This document shows, one piece after another, positions 22,628 through 35,009 of a DNA stretch of 64,000 nucleotides. The translations under genes and the position numbers were made by a program. The first letter of the stretch is position 1. Each line of letters starts with the position of its first letter. The notes beneath the pieces were generated by a model. It saw only the letters and a program-made list of their open reading frames with translations, made no database searches and was not told the DNA's origin. Source of the DNA: Punica granatum (lineage: Eukaryota; Streptophyta; Magnoliopsida; Myrtales; Lythraceae). The stretch spans positions 17,562,230 through 17,626,229 of the forward strand of contig NC_045128.1 of the NCBI RefSeq assembly GCF_007655135.1, in the 5' to 3' direction.

Positions 22628-24231
22628 TGTCAGCACCCCATTTTGGCTCACCGATTCAAATTACATTATCAGCAATGATCCAAGCTATGACTTGAGCAGA
22701 GTACAGAAAACAGCTCGGCAGAGCAAGAAATCACTATTCATCCTCAAGTCGGCGAAATCGGGCAAACGACACATACACCTGACAGAAGGACTCTAGGAGT
22801 CACCAAAAGGCAACAGAGCCACCAGAGAGCTCAACAATGTCCAAAATCGGCATTTTCAGTATATCACACGGACGGTACTATTTTTCGATAGTTCGCTCAA
22901 TCATCGGAAGATAGCCAATATTGGACTCCAAAAATCCACTTCAATGCCAAACAGATGAAAAGTGTCCCCAAAGGCATTTTGCAAATCATCTGCTCTATAC
23001 AGAACGACTTTCTGTATACAGACAACTTTTCAGTGGAAGTCCAAAAATGCCGGTTTCCTGGAGAAAAGTTAATTCCAAATATCAGACGCGGCCATGCCCC
23101 ACCAGCACACAGAGCATGAACAATGCTTCAGATTGTCTCTTGGAAGTCGCACAGACACTTCAAATGACTTCCGAGCAGCAAAACAAGCATACCCCTTTTC
23201 AGAAGAGCATAGCCGGAGACTGGTCTGATGGAATTACGGCAAACGAAGTTCATACCGCATTGCCCTAAAAACTCTAGCAAACATTCACAATTGAGAAAAA
23301 CAGATAGCAAAACCCTTATCAGTTTCCCGAGTAACCTCCGAGGAGCGGAAATGGCCATTTTCAGTGGAAATGCATATCCGGAGGTCCTTTTTACGGAAAC
23401 TTGACGCTGGGTGTCTATCATACACCATGCTAGCCTTCTCAGGGCTCAATGTGGAATCGTCAGAATAAATCACACGACTCATCTAGACCTCCCGAGCAAT
23501 GCTTTAGAGGTCTCAGATAAACTTTTCAAGTCCTTGGAGGTCTGATATCGACAAACAGAGATTACAGTAATCTCCGGAGTGCCCAAGCAACTCAGAAATC
23601 ATTCTGAGAAATCCAGTTTCGGCCTCCTAGGACGTCTCTGGCCCCACGTTATCATTACCAGCTTAAGGGACAATTGTTCACGTTGTCTGACAATTTATGT
23701 CAAAATGACCAACGTGAGATGCAAACACAAGATATGCTGTCAGAAGCGGACAACTTCGCTCTGGTCACCTATAATGAGCAAAACCGGCTTCCGAGCCTCA
23801 TATGCTTCCGGGACATTTCTCCATGAAAAATGCCAATCTTAGGCTCGTTAAAACCGTTTTCTCACGCATATCAATAATTCGACGTTCAATTCGAATCACG
23901 AACTTCGAATGCGCGACCAATTGAGACCCAAACTTTGGCCCGAACTTACCTCACGACCCGTGGGACCCACGGCCAACTCATTGCCGCCTCACCCATGCCC
24001 ATTGCCGTCCATGTCCCTTGGCTTCTTCCTTCAAGGCAACTTGCATTTGTCTTCCACTTTAAAATATCTAAGTGTTTGAAGACAACACTCCAAGCTCATC
24101 AATGCTCTTATCTCTTCTCCATTAATGCAATGGATGAGGATGAAGATTGATATTTCCTTAAGAAATTCGGATTCCACTAATCCATGGCCCTAATTGCACT
24201 TTTCTTCACTAATCTTGCATTTAAGCTTTCC

Positions 24232-24238
24232 TATATAT
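24232..24238 (+). promoter_or_regulatory. TATA box of family B LTR
   Basis: TATATAT in TTTCCTATATATTGTCC lies 1.6 kb into the LTR. A CACTCTCTCTCTAGCA pyrimidine patch follows about 35-50 bp downstream. The layout is repeated in all family B LTRs (44012, 45656, 59468). Confidence 0.6.
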
Positions 24239-24848
24239 TGTCCAAATGTCATTAACTTAAATACACCTTCAAGCACTCTCTCTCTAGCATTTCTTACTCA
24301 AACAAAAGCTCTCAAACTCTCAAGGAGTTCAGCAAAATCGCAGCTCAGCAAGAACAAGCAAAACCAAGCAAAACCGGGCAAAGTCTTAAGTCGGAATCCA
24401 TTCTGGCTTAAATCCAAACTTTACCAAACTTCATATCCCACATGTTTTTGACCCCCTCTATCCATTTCTGAGCTTAGATTTTAAGTTTGAAGCCTCTAAG
24501 CCATAGAACCAGCCTTGAACAAAATCTGGACAGATTTGGTCCTTCTCGGGTCAAAAATGTCAGACCGGGTTTCAAGCCTTTCCAAGTCGGTTTGAGCTAC
24601 CAAAACCCATCAAACACCTCCCCACACAACCCTAGGGTGTCAAGGAGTCAAGAAATCCAAGAAAAACCCGTCGGTTTAACCCCAGGAAGAAGAAACAGCC
24701 CGACTGCCCAGTCGGGTCGAAATTTCTGACTGTTTGTACGGTTTTCTTGTAGAGCGGGTCGATCCAGGACTCTTTTTGGAAACCTACCACCACAGCCACC
24801 TCCGGAGGTGAGTTAGCAGTTGGGAGCCGTTGGCCTTGCTTAAAAATT

Positions 24849-25240
24849 CCATCGGGAGCCTCCGTGGCGACATCCGACCCGACTTGTGCCAGTCGGGTCC
24901 GAAATTCCAAACGTGCTCTGTTTTGGGTGTTTTTTGCAGAACTGTACGAGTCGATCCGACAACTCTGGGAACAAACGACCACCACAGTCACCAAGAGGGA
25001 TCCCTTGGCTACCCAAGGCCGCCGACCTTACCTCAAAATTCCATCGGGAGCCTCCGTGGCGACGTCCGACCCGACTTGTGCCAGTCAGGTCTGTCCAGTA
25101 TTCCAGTTGGGTCTGTTCGGTGCCATTTGGGTCTGTTCAACGGAAAACAGCCCAAGCCCGACCCATCAATGGTCCAACCCGACTCTTGAAGGTCCCATCC
25201 TACATCTCGGGACTAGGTATGACCATTCCCGACTTAGAGG
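24849..25240 (+). repeat. 192-bp module, one full plus partial copy
   Basis: CCATCGGGAGCCTCCGT starts at 24849 and again at 25041, exactly 192 bp apart. The copy at 46274-46660 has the same number of units. The LTR at 57846-63533 has three full units. Confidence 0.75.
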
Positions 25241-27076
25241 AGCTAGGACTTTTACATTCTCGTTGTGTTTATGGAGTTATAAGGGGTTTTATGTATGTTT
25301 TATTTTCAAGTTTTAATCTTTATGCATTTTCCATGTTATATCATGCATATTTATCCTTGATTTATATGCTAGCATGTCGGGAAACACTTAGATCGTAGTC
25401 GAGAAGAACATCCCGACCTAGGAAAGGCAAAGAACTCACGGGTTTCCCTCCAAGGGAGGTGACCGAATGCTCTCTTGCTCCTTTCGGGCAAGGAACGATC
25501 TTCTTGACCCGATCCAAGTTCGATTCCCGAGTTTCATCGTATTTTCTCACGTGCATGAAGTCGGTATTGTTTTATCGATTCCTTAAATAACTTGTTCGTG
25601 CATGTTTCCATGTTCGAATGCGTTATTCAAATCATGGCAATACCGACTTTCGTTTAATCGTGTCATTTATAATGTTTGTCGTTTAAGCATGTGAGAAATG
25701 ATTCGAAACGAGACGGGGAAACCTCGTGGAACCCCATTCGGGCCATGGGACCTCTCGGCTATCTCCAAGGAGAAGTAACCGAGAGCCTCTTAGACTCGTA
25801 CGGGTTGCATGAGGCTTCCTCTTCCCGTTTTGAGTCCGTTCTCGGCTTTCGTGTAATTTGCAATTTACATTATCATCGCAATATCGCATGAAAATGTCTT
25901 TTCAAAACAAAGCATGCATGGATTCGGGTATCGATGACTCATTCGGGTCCATTCGGTTACGAGGGTAGTTTCGATCATTGGACCAAATTATCCTCGATCC
26001 TTATGGAATCGTCTTGGTCTTCGAGTCGCGAATCGTTTTCACAATTAATGCATTCGGCACAACTCTTAAGCATTAATTTCACGAACGGGTTAATCGGGAC
26101 GCTCATGTGATTAAACCCACTTCACAATGATAAAGTTTATACGAATCGACCATTAACTGATAATTCGCGTCGATGAGTTGTCAAATGACGTTGGTGCCCT
26201 TTTCAAACTTATCAATTTCAAAACCCGAAACGCGCGGTCCGATGTAGCATGGACGTCTGAAAAGGGCTTATGTGTCTTAACTTGAGTTTTTACCTAATTC
26301 CAAGTAACTCAGGTCAGGATACAGAAGATCTTTTTAGATCATTTCCGGGCAGATCGACCTGTTCTTTAGCTTTTTCGGGGTTCTCGCACAACCCTGGACG
26401 ATCCAGGGAATTTGTTGACACCGGCTACAGGCCGAGGTGGCCCGCACTGCGATGTTTCCCCTTTTCTAAAAACAATTTTCAAATAAAGGGCAAAATCATC
26501 TTTTCACAATTCAGCGACACCCTTAGGGTTAGCATGACAGAAACACTACAGTACGAGATAAGAACGGGCTACCTGTTCAGGTGCAGGTTCATCTGCATAA
26601 CCTTTTCTTATCTAACTGATGAGTTTCTGTCATCCTAACATAGACTCGGGTAACTAGAACGGTTATCTCTGTCAGAAAACATGCAAAATGCTGATTAACC
26701 TTTCACTCGACCTAACCAAACACTAGATAATGGTTAGGAGGAATTCTAGATTCCAAATCTAGAGTCAAAACACGAGTTTGGCTAATTTAGTGGAAATTCA
26801 CTGTCACAATATAGAACAACTGTAAAAGCAATCCACACACATGAGATTTGACTCTCTTTGTCAAGTTCTCAAAACAAAGCCGAATGCTAAAACATTGACA
26901 CGTGCTTGTTTGTCTAGGGTAGGATTTGCATGCCAAAATACCCCGAATTAATAACTTGTTAAAACACGTACACTCGATAATAACAAACACCTTGTCTGTT
27001 ATTTAGATGCTGCGTGTTATCTTTCAATACTTGTTTGTCATGCGGGTCGAGTCTGATCTCTAGGCCGAATAATATT

Positions 27077-27147
27077 AGGGTTCAACGCCTTAATCATCAA
27101 GCACAGGGTCCAACGCCCTAATCATCACTCACAGGATCCAACGCCCT
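27077..27147 (+). other. Three micro-hairpins (family B)
   Basis: AGGG-TTCAACG-CCTT at 27077, AGGG-TCCAACG-CCCT at 27105 and AGGA-TCCAACG-CCCT at 27133, spaced 28 bp apart. Stems differ from family A while the loop is kept. The first and third have one weakened pair. Confidence 0.55.
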
Positions 27148-27914
27148 ATTCATAGAGAGCGCATGTCGAATTTCAGTTTTTCGGTGTTTCCCTAAACTCA
27201 CAGTGAGTTAGAGCGGAATAATAACCGAATGCAAACTGACTGAGATTCACCTATTTGTAATTATGATTTGATGTATTTTTGAGAGTTCATTGTAAGGATT
27301 TTTGTTTTGTACATTCAATATGTAAGAATCTCAGTTGGCGAGCAAACGGTCCGAGAGTTGAATCATTCGAATCGGTCCTATGCTTGCCCAGATAAAAGTA
27401 AATCCAAGATCTCGCGGTTTTGGTTCACGCAAGAATTCAACCTCCGTGGTTTGATGAACTGTAACGCAAGATTGTAAACCAACTCCCCGACATACGGGTT
27501 TACTTCTCTCTTGGCTTCTCAACCGACGTCGTTTGGTTCACCAAATCTCCGGTGTCAAAACGTGCGAGCCGAGTGCAACTTAATTCATGCGGTAAATCAT
27601 AAAACATGCAAGCCTAGCAAACTAGAGTACCGAAAGGGCGTGCGGGATAGAGGCCCGCACGTAACATCAACCCCCGAACACGGATTTTCCGGTTCCGCAC
27701 AGATCAATGCCTTAACGACAAACTAGGTGTTTCATACGCCTAGACCCGGGTAACTTATCCGCCCTCGACCTACGAGTCGTAAAATGATAAGTGGCAACTC
27801 CTTCTCTCACGCGTGTCCGTCACGCGTCCCCACGGGAAGGTGGACACTCCTAAGCCGCGCGATCCAAAAGCGCGCATGCGGGCCCCGACGAGAGTCCACA
27901 TTCGGGTCCGTACA

Positions 27915-27919
27915 ATTCT
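27915..27919. repeat. Target-site duplication ATTCT, right
   Basis: Perfect partner of 22623-22627. The family A LTR continues directly with AAAACAAATTCACACATG, matching the uninterrupted region near 7083. Confidence 0.9.
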
Positions 27920-28189
27920 AAAACAAATTCACACATGTAATTGGCTTAGAACCATATTCTAGCCCACCATCTATGTTTGCCTAGGTTAGACACATTGTTT
28001 GCAAATTAATCCCGATTAATAACTGATTAAATCACGTACATTCGACTTAATATACAACTTGTCTGTATTCACCCACATTTGTCAGTTATTGTCTGTTTTT
28101 CATCATTTTTATCATTTTTATTATGTTTTCCATTTGCTTTTGCTGATTTGTTGCGGTTCGGGTCCGAGCCCATAAGTTACGTGTTGTAC

Positions 28190-28233
28190 GGGGTCCAACG
28201 GCCCAAATCACCGAGCACGAGGTCCAACACCTC
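28190..28233 (+). other. Micro-hairpin pair (family A, copy 1)
   Basis: GGGG-TCCAACG-GCCC at 28190 has one unpaired position; GAGG-TCCAACA-CCTC at 28219-28233 has a perfect stem. Confidence 0.5.
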
Positions 28234-29209
28234 CTAACTCACTGAGCGCGTGCAACCCGAGTGCGGAATGGGATCTAGCCTCGAGTCACCGTTACACTCC
28301 AAATATGACCTACGTGGAAGGCAATTTGGATTGGATGTGTGAAACGTGTTTAGATATCATCCGGGACCTCAATCGGCCCAACGGTGACAGTGGGAACTAA
28401 TCGGTTCTCCTGCAAACCGTCGGTTCGATTGGACCCGACCCCCTGCTCTTTGAGCCCGCGTTGCCTTAATTTATTGATCGGTCATTCAAAATACACGGTG
28501 AGCCGGAGCGGAATATTGGCCCAATGCAAACCGATCGGGATCCATTTACTTTATTCAGTTGTAGTATGTAATTATTCGAGTGTACATTGTGAGGATCTTG
28601 TTTGTACATCTATTCGTTCATTTGTAAGGATCCTCGATCGGCAAGCGAGAGGTCCGAGTGTTGAACCGGTCAAGTTGGTCTATTAATGCCTTGAGACGAG
28701 TAAGCCCGAATACTCGCGGTTTTGGTTCACGCAGGGAGTCGACCGCCGTGGTTTGACGAACTGTAAACGTTAGGATAGTGAGCCGGTTCCTCGACGCACG
28801 AGCCTACTCATCTTTTGGGTTCTTGGCCCAACATGATCAATTCATCGACCTTACGATGTCAAAACGGGCGAGTCAAGTGCAACCCTAAATCACGTGGTAA
28901 ATAAATAAAACGACAAGCCTAGCAAACTAGAGTACCGAAAGGGCGTGCGGGATATAGGCCCGCACATAATAGAACCCCCGAATTCGGAATTTTCGGTTCC
29001 GTATGACCATTGCCTTAGCATTTAGGTGTACCCCGTACCACTAGACTCGGGCGACTCAACTGCCTTTGACCTACGGGTCGTAAACAGTAAGTGGCGACTC
29101 CTTCTCACGCGTGTTCGTTGCGCGTCCCCAGGAAAGTGGACACTCCCAAGCCGCGTTGCATAGGCTTCGCGCTTGCATGCCCCGACAAGATGATATTCGG
29201 GTGCGCACA

Positions 29210-29214
29210 GTGTT
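29210..29214. repeat. Target-site duplication GTGTT, right copy only
   Basis: It follows the LTR end at 29209. The left partner, seen in copy 2 at 37980-37984, was removed by the 18573 deletion. Confidence 0.7.
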
Positions 29215-29976
29215 GTATTGCTCGTGTCGGTGTGCTTTGTGCTTTGGGCAGAACGGTTTACTCGTCAACCCCGGCTAGAGATCGATAACCGGAGACATCC
29301 TAGGAATCCGCGAACGGGGCTCTCTTAGTGTTTCCCAAGTGTTCTGATGTGTTCGGAGACCACTGTGATCTCCATTTGTCAAAAATGAGTCCCGAAGGCT
29401 TGTCAGGAGGCGTTCGCGACCACTGAAATGTCACTCGGGAGACCCAACCGACTTGTTTGGCCCGAGGCGAAATGACCTCCCTGGTCCTCAGAGTTGTAGG
29501 GAGTGAGGGGTGCGAAACTCAGACATCAATTTTCCACCGAATGAGCTCTGAACGCTAGATCCCGTTTAAAAGGGGGGGCCTTCTTTCCAGGTCGGGGTCC
29601 ACTCGGGAGACCAAGTCGAATTCCGAAGGACAATCTGAAACTAGTTCCATGGTCCTGGTGGTCCTTGGGTGCATGCAGGCCCGTTTCCGAGTGCCGTTTA
29701 GTTGTCCGTGGATCAGGCCCCTGGAAGCCCTTTTGACGCTTTGGTGATCCGGTGATGAATAGTGCCATAGTGCCAGCTTCTGTTGCTTCGGGGCTCGTTG
29801 TTCATCTCCCTTTTTGATTGCCCTTCTGAGCCTTTTGGAGGACCCTGCTTCTCTTCTGTAGTCTGTGCTCGCACGTCCGTGCGTTCGCCTCCGATTGTCG
29901 GGTCATGAATAGTAATCCGAGCTTCGGTTGGGAGTCCTCGTGTCGGGAGCCGGTGGGCCAAAATGGGGTGCTGACA
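29215..29976 (-). mobile_element. Shared LTR remainder, 3' LTR start of element 2
   Basis: The minus-strand family A LTR resumes after GTGTT and ends at 29976 with GGTGCTGACA next to a polypurine tract. With 15744-18573 it forms a single LTR that serves as 5' LTR of element 1 and 3' LTR of element 2. The GATGAATAGT motif is at 29753, with a one-base variant at 29904. Confidence 0.8.
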
Positions 29977-30149
29977 GCTTGCCCCTCTTTGGTTGCATGC
30001 TCGATTAGAGGATGTAGCCAAAGATTATAAGAAGCACCCCATTTTGGGTCCGGCGACTGCTTTGATACCGTTCCCCCATGGCCCCTCGTACTCTACTTGG
30101 ATATATCGGGATATTGTGTCTGGAACAAAAATTCACAGGTTGGGGGGAT

Positions 30150-31610
30150 TCAAACAAGAATTTGAGCACCGAGACGGACCCAGACAGAAATTTAAACCGG
30201 GATGGACCCGAACAGGAATTTAAAACTGGGATGGACCCGAAACAGGAATTTTAAACCGGGATGGACCCGAAACAGGAATTTAAATCGGGATGAACCCGAA
30301 ACAGGAATTTGAAACCGGAATGGACCCGAACATGAATTTGACACCGGGATGGACCGGAACAGGAATTTAAACCGGGATGAACTCGAAACAGGAATTTGAG
30401 AACGGGATGGACCCGAACAGTAATTTAAACCGGGATGGACTCGAACAGGAATTTGACACCGGGATGGACCCGAATGGGAATTTGAAACCGGGATGGACCC
30501 GAAACAGGAATTTGAAACCGGGATGGACCCGAAACAGGAATTTGAAACCGGGATAGACCTGAACAGGAATTTCAAACCGGAATGGACCCGAACAGGAATT
30601 TGAAACCGGGATGGACCCGAACAAGAATTTGACACCGGGATGGATCGGAACAGGAATTTAAACCGGGATGGACCCGAAACAGGAATTTGAAACCGAGATG
30701 GACCCGAACAGGAATTTGAAACCGGGATGGACCCGAACAGGAATTTAAACCGAGATGGACCCGAAACAGGAATTTGAAACCGGGATGGACCCGAAACAGA
30801 GATTTTAAAATCGGGATGGACCCGAAACAAGATTTTAAACCGGGATGGACCCGAATAGGAATTTGAAACCGAGATGGGCCTGAAACAGGGATTTGAAACC
30901 GGGATAGACCCGAACAGGAATTTGAAACCGGGATGGACCCAAAACAGGGATTTGAAACCGGGATGGACCCGAACAGGAATTTAAACCGGGATGGACCCGA
31001 AAAGGAATTTAAAACCGAGATGGACCCGAACAGGAATTTAAACCGGGATGGACCCAAAACAGGAATTTGAAACCGGGATGGACCCGAACAGGAATTTAAA
31101 TCGGGATGGACCCGAACAGGAATTTGAAACCGGGATGGACCCGAACAGGAATTTAAATCGGGATGGACCCGAACAGGAATTTGAAACCGGGATGGACCTG
31201 AACAGGAATTTAAAATCGGGATGGACCCAAACAGGAATTTAAACCGGGATGGACCCGAAAATGGGATTTGAAACCGGGATAGATCCGAACAGGAATTTGA
31301 AACCTGGATGGACCCGAAGAAGAATTTGAAACCGGGATGGACCCGAATAGGAATTTAAAATCGGGATGGACCCCAACAGGAATTTAAACCGGGATGGACC
31401 CGAAACAGGAATTTGAAACCGGGATGGACCCGAACAGGAATTTAAACCGGGATGGACCCGAACAGGAATTTGAAACCGGGATGGACCCGAACAGGAATTT
31501 AAATCGGGATAGACCCGAACAGGAATTTGAAATCGGGATGGACCCGAAACAGGGATTTGAAACCGGGATGGACCTGAGACGGGAATTTAACAACTGGGAT
31601 AGACCCGAGA
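30150..31610. repeat. Tandem array A in 3' UTR of element 2
   Basis: About 50 units of 27-30 bp are built from GGACCCGAACAGGAATTT and AAACCGGGATG. Length varies because the run after GAA and the run before CCGGG gain or lose A, GA or T. Unlike element 1, the 20-bp block is missing and 28- and 30-bp forms alternate. Frames stay open on both strands as an effect of repetition. Confidence 0.85.
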
Positions 31611-32156
31611 CACTTGCTCGGGGATCGCGTAAAGCGTCAGGCGACGTGGTTTGCTTGGCGTTGGGCCTGGATCACGTGCGGCGACTGATGATGATTCCTC
31701 GATGCTTGCCCTTCTTTGGATGTCAGTTGTTTGGTAGCGTGGATTATCCCTTGACAGTTTCCGGCGTATCGAGAGCACGACCTGTTGCGTGAGACAGATG
31801 AGTCCTTTAAGGAGGAGATGCCCCTTGGGGTTCCATGTGCATTTGCAGAGAAGAGCATAACTCTTCGTTAGTCATGTGGGCAGTGGTGCGCGCTGAGTGT
31901 ACAAGGCTGATGCTGTCCCAAAAGTGCTGATCTGCTGTAGATTGGCGTTGCTGCCACAATGAAGTTGTTTCGTCGTTGCTTTGCCCCTGGGGTGGCGGTG
32001 TGTTTGATCTGCCGGAAGTCGGCTTTGCTGCTAGGGCAGTTGCTCGTTGCTATGCCAGATGCCAGTTTTGTCGCAGGGGCAATTGTAGTTTGCTGGGGAT
32101 GCCCCAGTTTTTCGATGAGGGACTCGAGCTCTGTGGTGGAGCGCCTACGTATCCCG

Positions 32157-32161
32157 AGGGG
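32157..32161. other. Microhomology deletion junction AGGGG
   Basis: AGGGG occurs once here, but at both ends of the missing segment in element 1 (11111-11115 and 14323-14327) and in element 3 (53511-53515 and 57081-57085). The left side matches TACGTATCCCG and the right side ATTGAACTAGCCTGG. A 5-bp microhomology deletion explains it. Confidence 0.75.
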
Positions 32162-32689
32162 ATTGAACTAGCCTGGTAGGCGTCGTGCGAGCGCGCCGAG
32201 GGTGTGTGCATGGATAAGGTGGAGGCATGCTCGCACGACGCGGAAGGACCCACTCGGTTGTGCTGGTGGATGTACTCGGTTGCACGAAGAGACATGTGCT
32301 CGGTTACGCGATGACATTTGGCTGCGCTGGATTAGTGAGAAGCTAGCTTTGCTTAGGAAGATGGATCGGTCCTCGGGCCATGGCTCGCCTTGCCGTGGAG
32401 GGAGGATGAAGGTCGTGGTCGGTCTACTTGTGAAAGAGGTCCTCACTCACTTGTATGGTGGGATGTTAGTTATTATGCTAAATAGTAAATGAACATAATG
32501 TATACGATGCGTGTATTTTCAAAAGCTAATGTTGTCATTTACATTGACTCGAAAGGTCTAAAGTGCAATGTAAATCTTGTAAAATAAAGTCCTAAGCTGA
32601 TCTTCCACCACACTCGGAGTTTGAGCAAGCACAGCCTCGGAAAGCACTGGTTCTAGGTGAGGGCCCTGCGAAGATATCTATCATATAGT

Positions 32690-32870
32690 GCATGTATGGT
32701 CCTCCACGAGCCCTCTTCCTAGACCTCTCCAGGGCGGCGTTCGCTCAAGCGAGCTCTTGACCGTATCTCTGCAGCTTGGCGCGGGTCTGGGTGAGTTCCC
32801 TCCGAGGTTGTAGTTGGCCGACGAGTTCCTCATTCTGTGGAAGGTTGGTGAGATCCTGGTGAGCTAACGG
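32690..32870 (-). pseudogene. Decayed coiled-coil segment of element 2
   Basis: This minus-strand frame reads a stretch with ELTQTRAKLQRYGQELA up to a stop at 32745-32747, then ALERSRKRARGG. It is closer to the element 3 copy than to that of element 1. The same stop in all three elements implies it predates them. Confidence 0.35.
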
Positions 32871-33483
32871 ACTATGTCGAGATGCGGGCAGGAGGCCGAG
32901 CAAGGCGTCCCTTACCAAGACGATAGAAAAATCTGCTTAGGATTCGTCAACATGAATGACATCCTAATTTTTGAAAACTGCATGATGCATGTGTGTAGAA
33001 AAAAACAAATGCCCACGGCTTAATATAAATTACAAGGTACACGTACATCACTCTCGAAATAGAAGAGACTCAAAGTGGCACGCAGGCCGACCTGATGGAC
33101 TGTTTGTTGGAGTCGGGTTGAAGGCTTGCATGGAGGCATAGTACGATGCATGGCTTGGTACTACAAGGACCGTGCTATTTATGGATGGGGGCTCCCGACT
33201 CAAGGGTGTGAATTCCTTGAAATCGAGCGAGGATCTTTGGGGGCCGGTTCGGTGGCATAGCCGACTCGATCCGTTCCCTTACTCGGAACCTCTGACTAAC
33301 CTAACTTCCTATTTTGGCGCCCGTGGGATTTCGGACATGGTATCTAGAAACCCACTAGAATGATGCGATGCAAGTGTGAAAAATAAATGTGCGCGAAATA
33401 AATGTGCTTAAAATAAATGTACGGAAAGTGATAAATAAACATGCAAGCAAGCAAACGGAATTGAGCCCGAACCCACTAAGGGA

Positions 33484-33501
33484 TCCCTAGTGGAGTCGCC
33501 A
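33484..33501 (-). other. Primer-binding site of element 2, mutated
   Basis: The minus strand reads TGGCGACTCCACTAGGGA, with G changed to A at one tRNA-complementary base relative to the other elements. The adjoining LTR end reads GTGCGCATA instead of GTGCGCACA, so the terminal CA is also lost. Both changes would hinder replication and suggest age. Confidence 0.7.
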
Positions 33502-34479
33502 AGCTATGCGCACCCGAATTTCATCTCGTCGGGGCACGCATGCGCGAAGCCTATGTAACGCGGCTTGGGAGTGTCCACCTTCCCAGGGACGCGCGACGAG
33601 CGCACGTGAGAAGGAGTCGCCACTTGCCATTTTAGGACCCGAAGGTCGAGGGTCGGCGAGTTGCTTGGGTCTAGGGGTATGGGGTACACCTAAATGCTAA
33701 GGCAATGGTCATGCAGAACCGGAAATTCCGAATTCGGGGGTTCTATTACGTGCGGGCCTATATCCCGCACGCCCTTTCGGTACTCTAGTTTGCTAGGCTT
33801 GCCATATTGTTTATTTACCGCGTGATTTAGGGTTGCACCTGACTCGCCCGTTTTGACACCGTAAAGTCGATGAATTGATCAAGTTGGGCCAAGAATCCGA
33901 AAGATGAGTAGGCTTGTGCATCGAGGAATCGGTTCACTATCTTAGCGTTACAATTCATCGAGCCGTGATGGTCGATTCTCTGCGCGAACCGAGACCTCGA
34001 GTATTCAAGCTTACTCATTTCTTGGTAACAATAGACCAACTTGATCGGTTCGACACTCGAACCTCTCTCTCGCCGATCGGGGATCCTTACAAATGAATGA
34101 GTGAATGTACAAACAAAATCCTCACAATGCTCTCTCGAATAATTACAAAGTACAACTGAATAAGCAAATGGATCCCGATTGGTTTGCATTGGGCCAATAT
34201 TCCGCTCCGACTCACCGTGTGTTTGGAATAACTGATAAATAAATTAAGGCAACGCGGACACAAGGAGCCGGGGGTCGGGTCCAATCGAACCAACGGTCTA
34301 CAGGAGAACCGATTGATTCTCACTGTAACCGTTGGACCGATTTAGCTCCCGGGTGATATCTAAACACGTTTCATACATCCAATCCAAATTGCCTTCCACA
34401 TAGGTCATACTTGGAGTGAGACGATGACTTGAGGCTAGATCCCATTCCGCACTCGGGTTGCACGCACTCAGTGAGTTAG

Positions 34480-34523
34480 GAGGCGTTGGACCTCGTGTTC
34501 GGTGATTTGGGGCGTTGGACCCC
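34480..34523 (-). other. Micro-hairpin pair (family A, minus strand)
   Basis: On the minus strand GAGG-TCCAACG-CCTC (34480-34494) and GGGG-TCCAACG-CCCC (34509-34523) are both perfectly paired. Confidence 0.6.
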
Positions 34524-35009
34524 GTGCAACACGTAACCTATGGGCTCGGACCCGAACCGCAACAAATCAGCAAAAGCAAATGGAAAGCAGAAGAAAACTG
34601 ATAAAACTAATGAAAAACAGACAACAACTAACAAATATAGGTAAATACAGACAAGTTGTATATTAAGTCGAATGTACGTGATTTAATCAGTTATTAACCG
34701 GGGTTGATTAGCAAACAATGTATCTAACCTAGGCAAACAAAGAGGTAGGCTGGAATATGGTTCTACGCCGATTACATGCGTAGATTTGTTTTAAAACTTT
34801 ATTCAGTGATGTGTCACTATGGTTTCACCGAATTAGCCAAACTTGTACTTTTGACTCTAGATTGGAGCCTAGCATTCCACCTATCCATTATCTAATGTTT
34901 GATTAAGTCAAATGCATGATTAATCCAGTTCTTCGTGTTTTGCAACGGCAATGAAAACGTCCACCACCAAATCTACAATAAGGGGGTAGAAACACCGAAA
35001 GTGGACGGA

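Larger units (their letters stand above)
22628..27914 (+). mobile_element. Family B solo LTR, 5,287 bp
   Basis: It begins TGTCAGCACCCCATTTTGG and ends TTCGGGTCCGTACA, and is flanked by perfect ATTCT duplications. It has no primer-binding site after it and no polypurine tract before it, so it is a solo LTR left by LTR-LTR recombination. It interrupts a family A LTR that reads through cleanly once the insert and one ATTCT are removed. Inside are an ACTATTCATC motif (22732), a TATA box (24232), one full and one partial 192-bp unit (24849 on), three micro-hairpins (27077-27147) and the GTGCGGG hairpin (27639). The frame at 22921-23268 recurs unchanged at 42701-43048, which reflects the recent copy, not selection for a protein. 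Confidence 0.92.
18574..29209 (+). mobile_element. Family A solo LTR, plus strand, start deleted, interrupted
   Basis: This plus-strand LTR runs 18574-22622, is interrupted by a B solo LTR, and resumes at 27920 to its end TTCGGGTGCGCACA at 29209. The first about 460 bp, known from 37985-38446 of copy 2, were lost in the 18573 deletion. GTGTT at 29210-29214 is the right target duplication; the left one was deleted. It is inserted head-to-head in a minus-strand LTR of the same family. No primer-binding site follows, so it is a solo LTR. Confidence 0.8.
15744..33504. repeat. Segmental duplication copy 1 (LTR plus internal region 2)
   Basis: This block corresponds in order and orientation to 33505-57845: minus A LTR, plus A LTR inserted in it, B LTR inserted in that, LTR remainder and internal region. 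Both copies share the ATTCT insertion site of the B LTR and the GTGTT site of the A LTR, so the nesting is older than the duplication. By eye, much of it differs by a few percent, while 22.5-23.8 kb looks identical to 42.3-43.6 kb. Copy 1 lost 36422-38446 and internal sequence at 32157-32161. Confidence 0.8.
29977..33504 (-). mobile_element. Element 2 internal region, internally deleted
   Basis: This 3.53-kb minus-strand internal region lies between the polypurine tract (29977-29990) and the mutated primer-binding site (33484-33501). It has tandem array A (30150-31610), about 0.55 kb matching 10661-11115, then a junction at AGGGG (32157-32161) that jumps to sequence matching 14328 onward. About 3.2 kb, including array B and the E2F-like sites, is missing relative to element 1. 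No coding domain is recognised. Confidence 0.75.

Noticed and set aside
22921..23268. 115-codon frame with identical protein at 42701-43048
   Set aside because: Identity comes from a nearly identical DNA tract shared by the duplicated LTR. A third family B LTR (58140-58495) splits and changes it.
30150..31610. Regular ~28-bp repeats resembling a CRISPR array
   Set aside because: Units are directly adjacent without unique spacers, vary internally, and sit in the 3' UTR of a plant retrotransposon.
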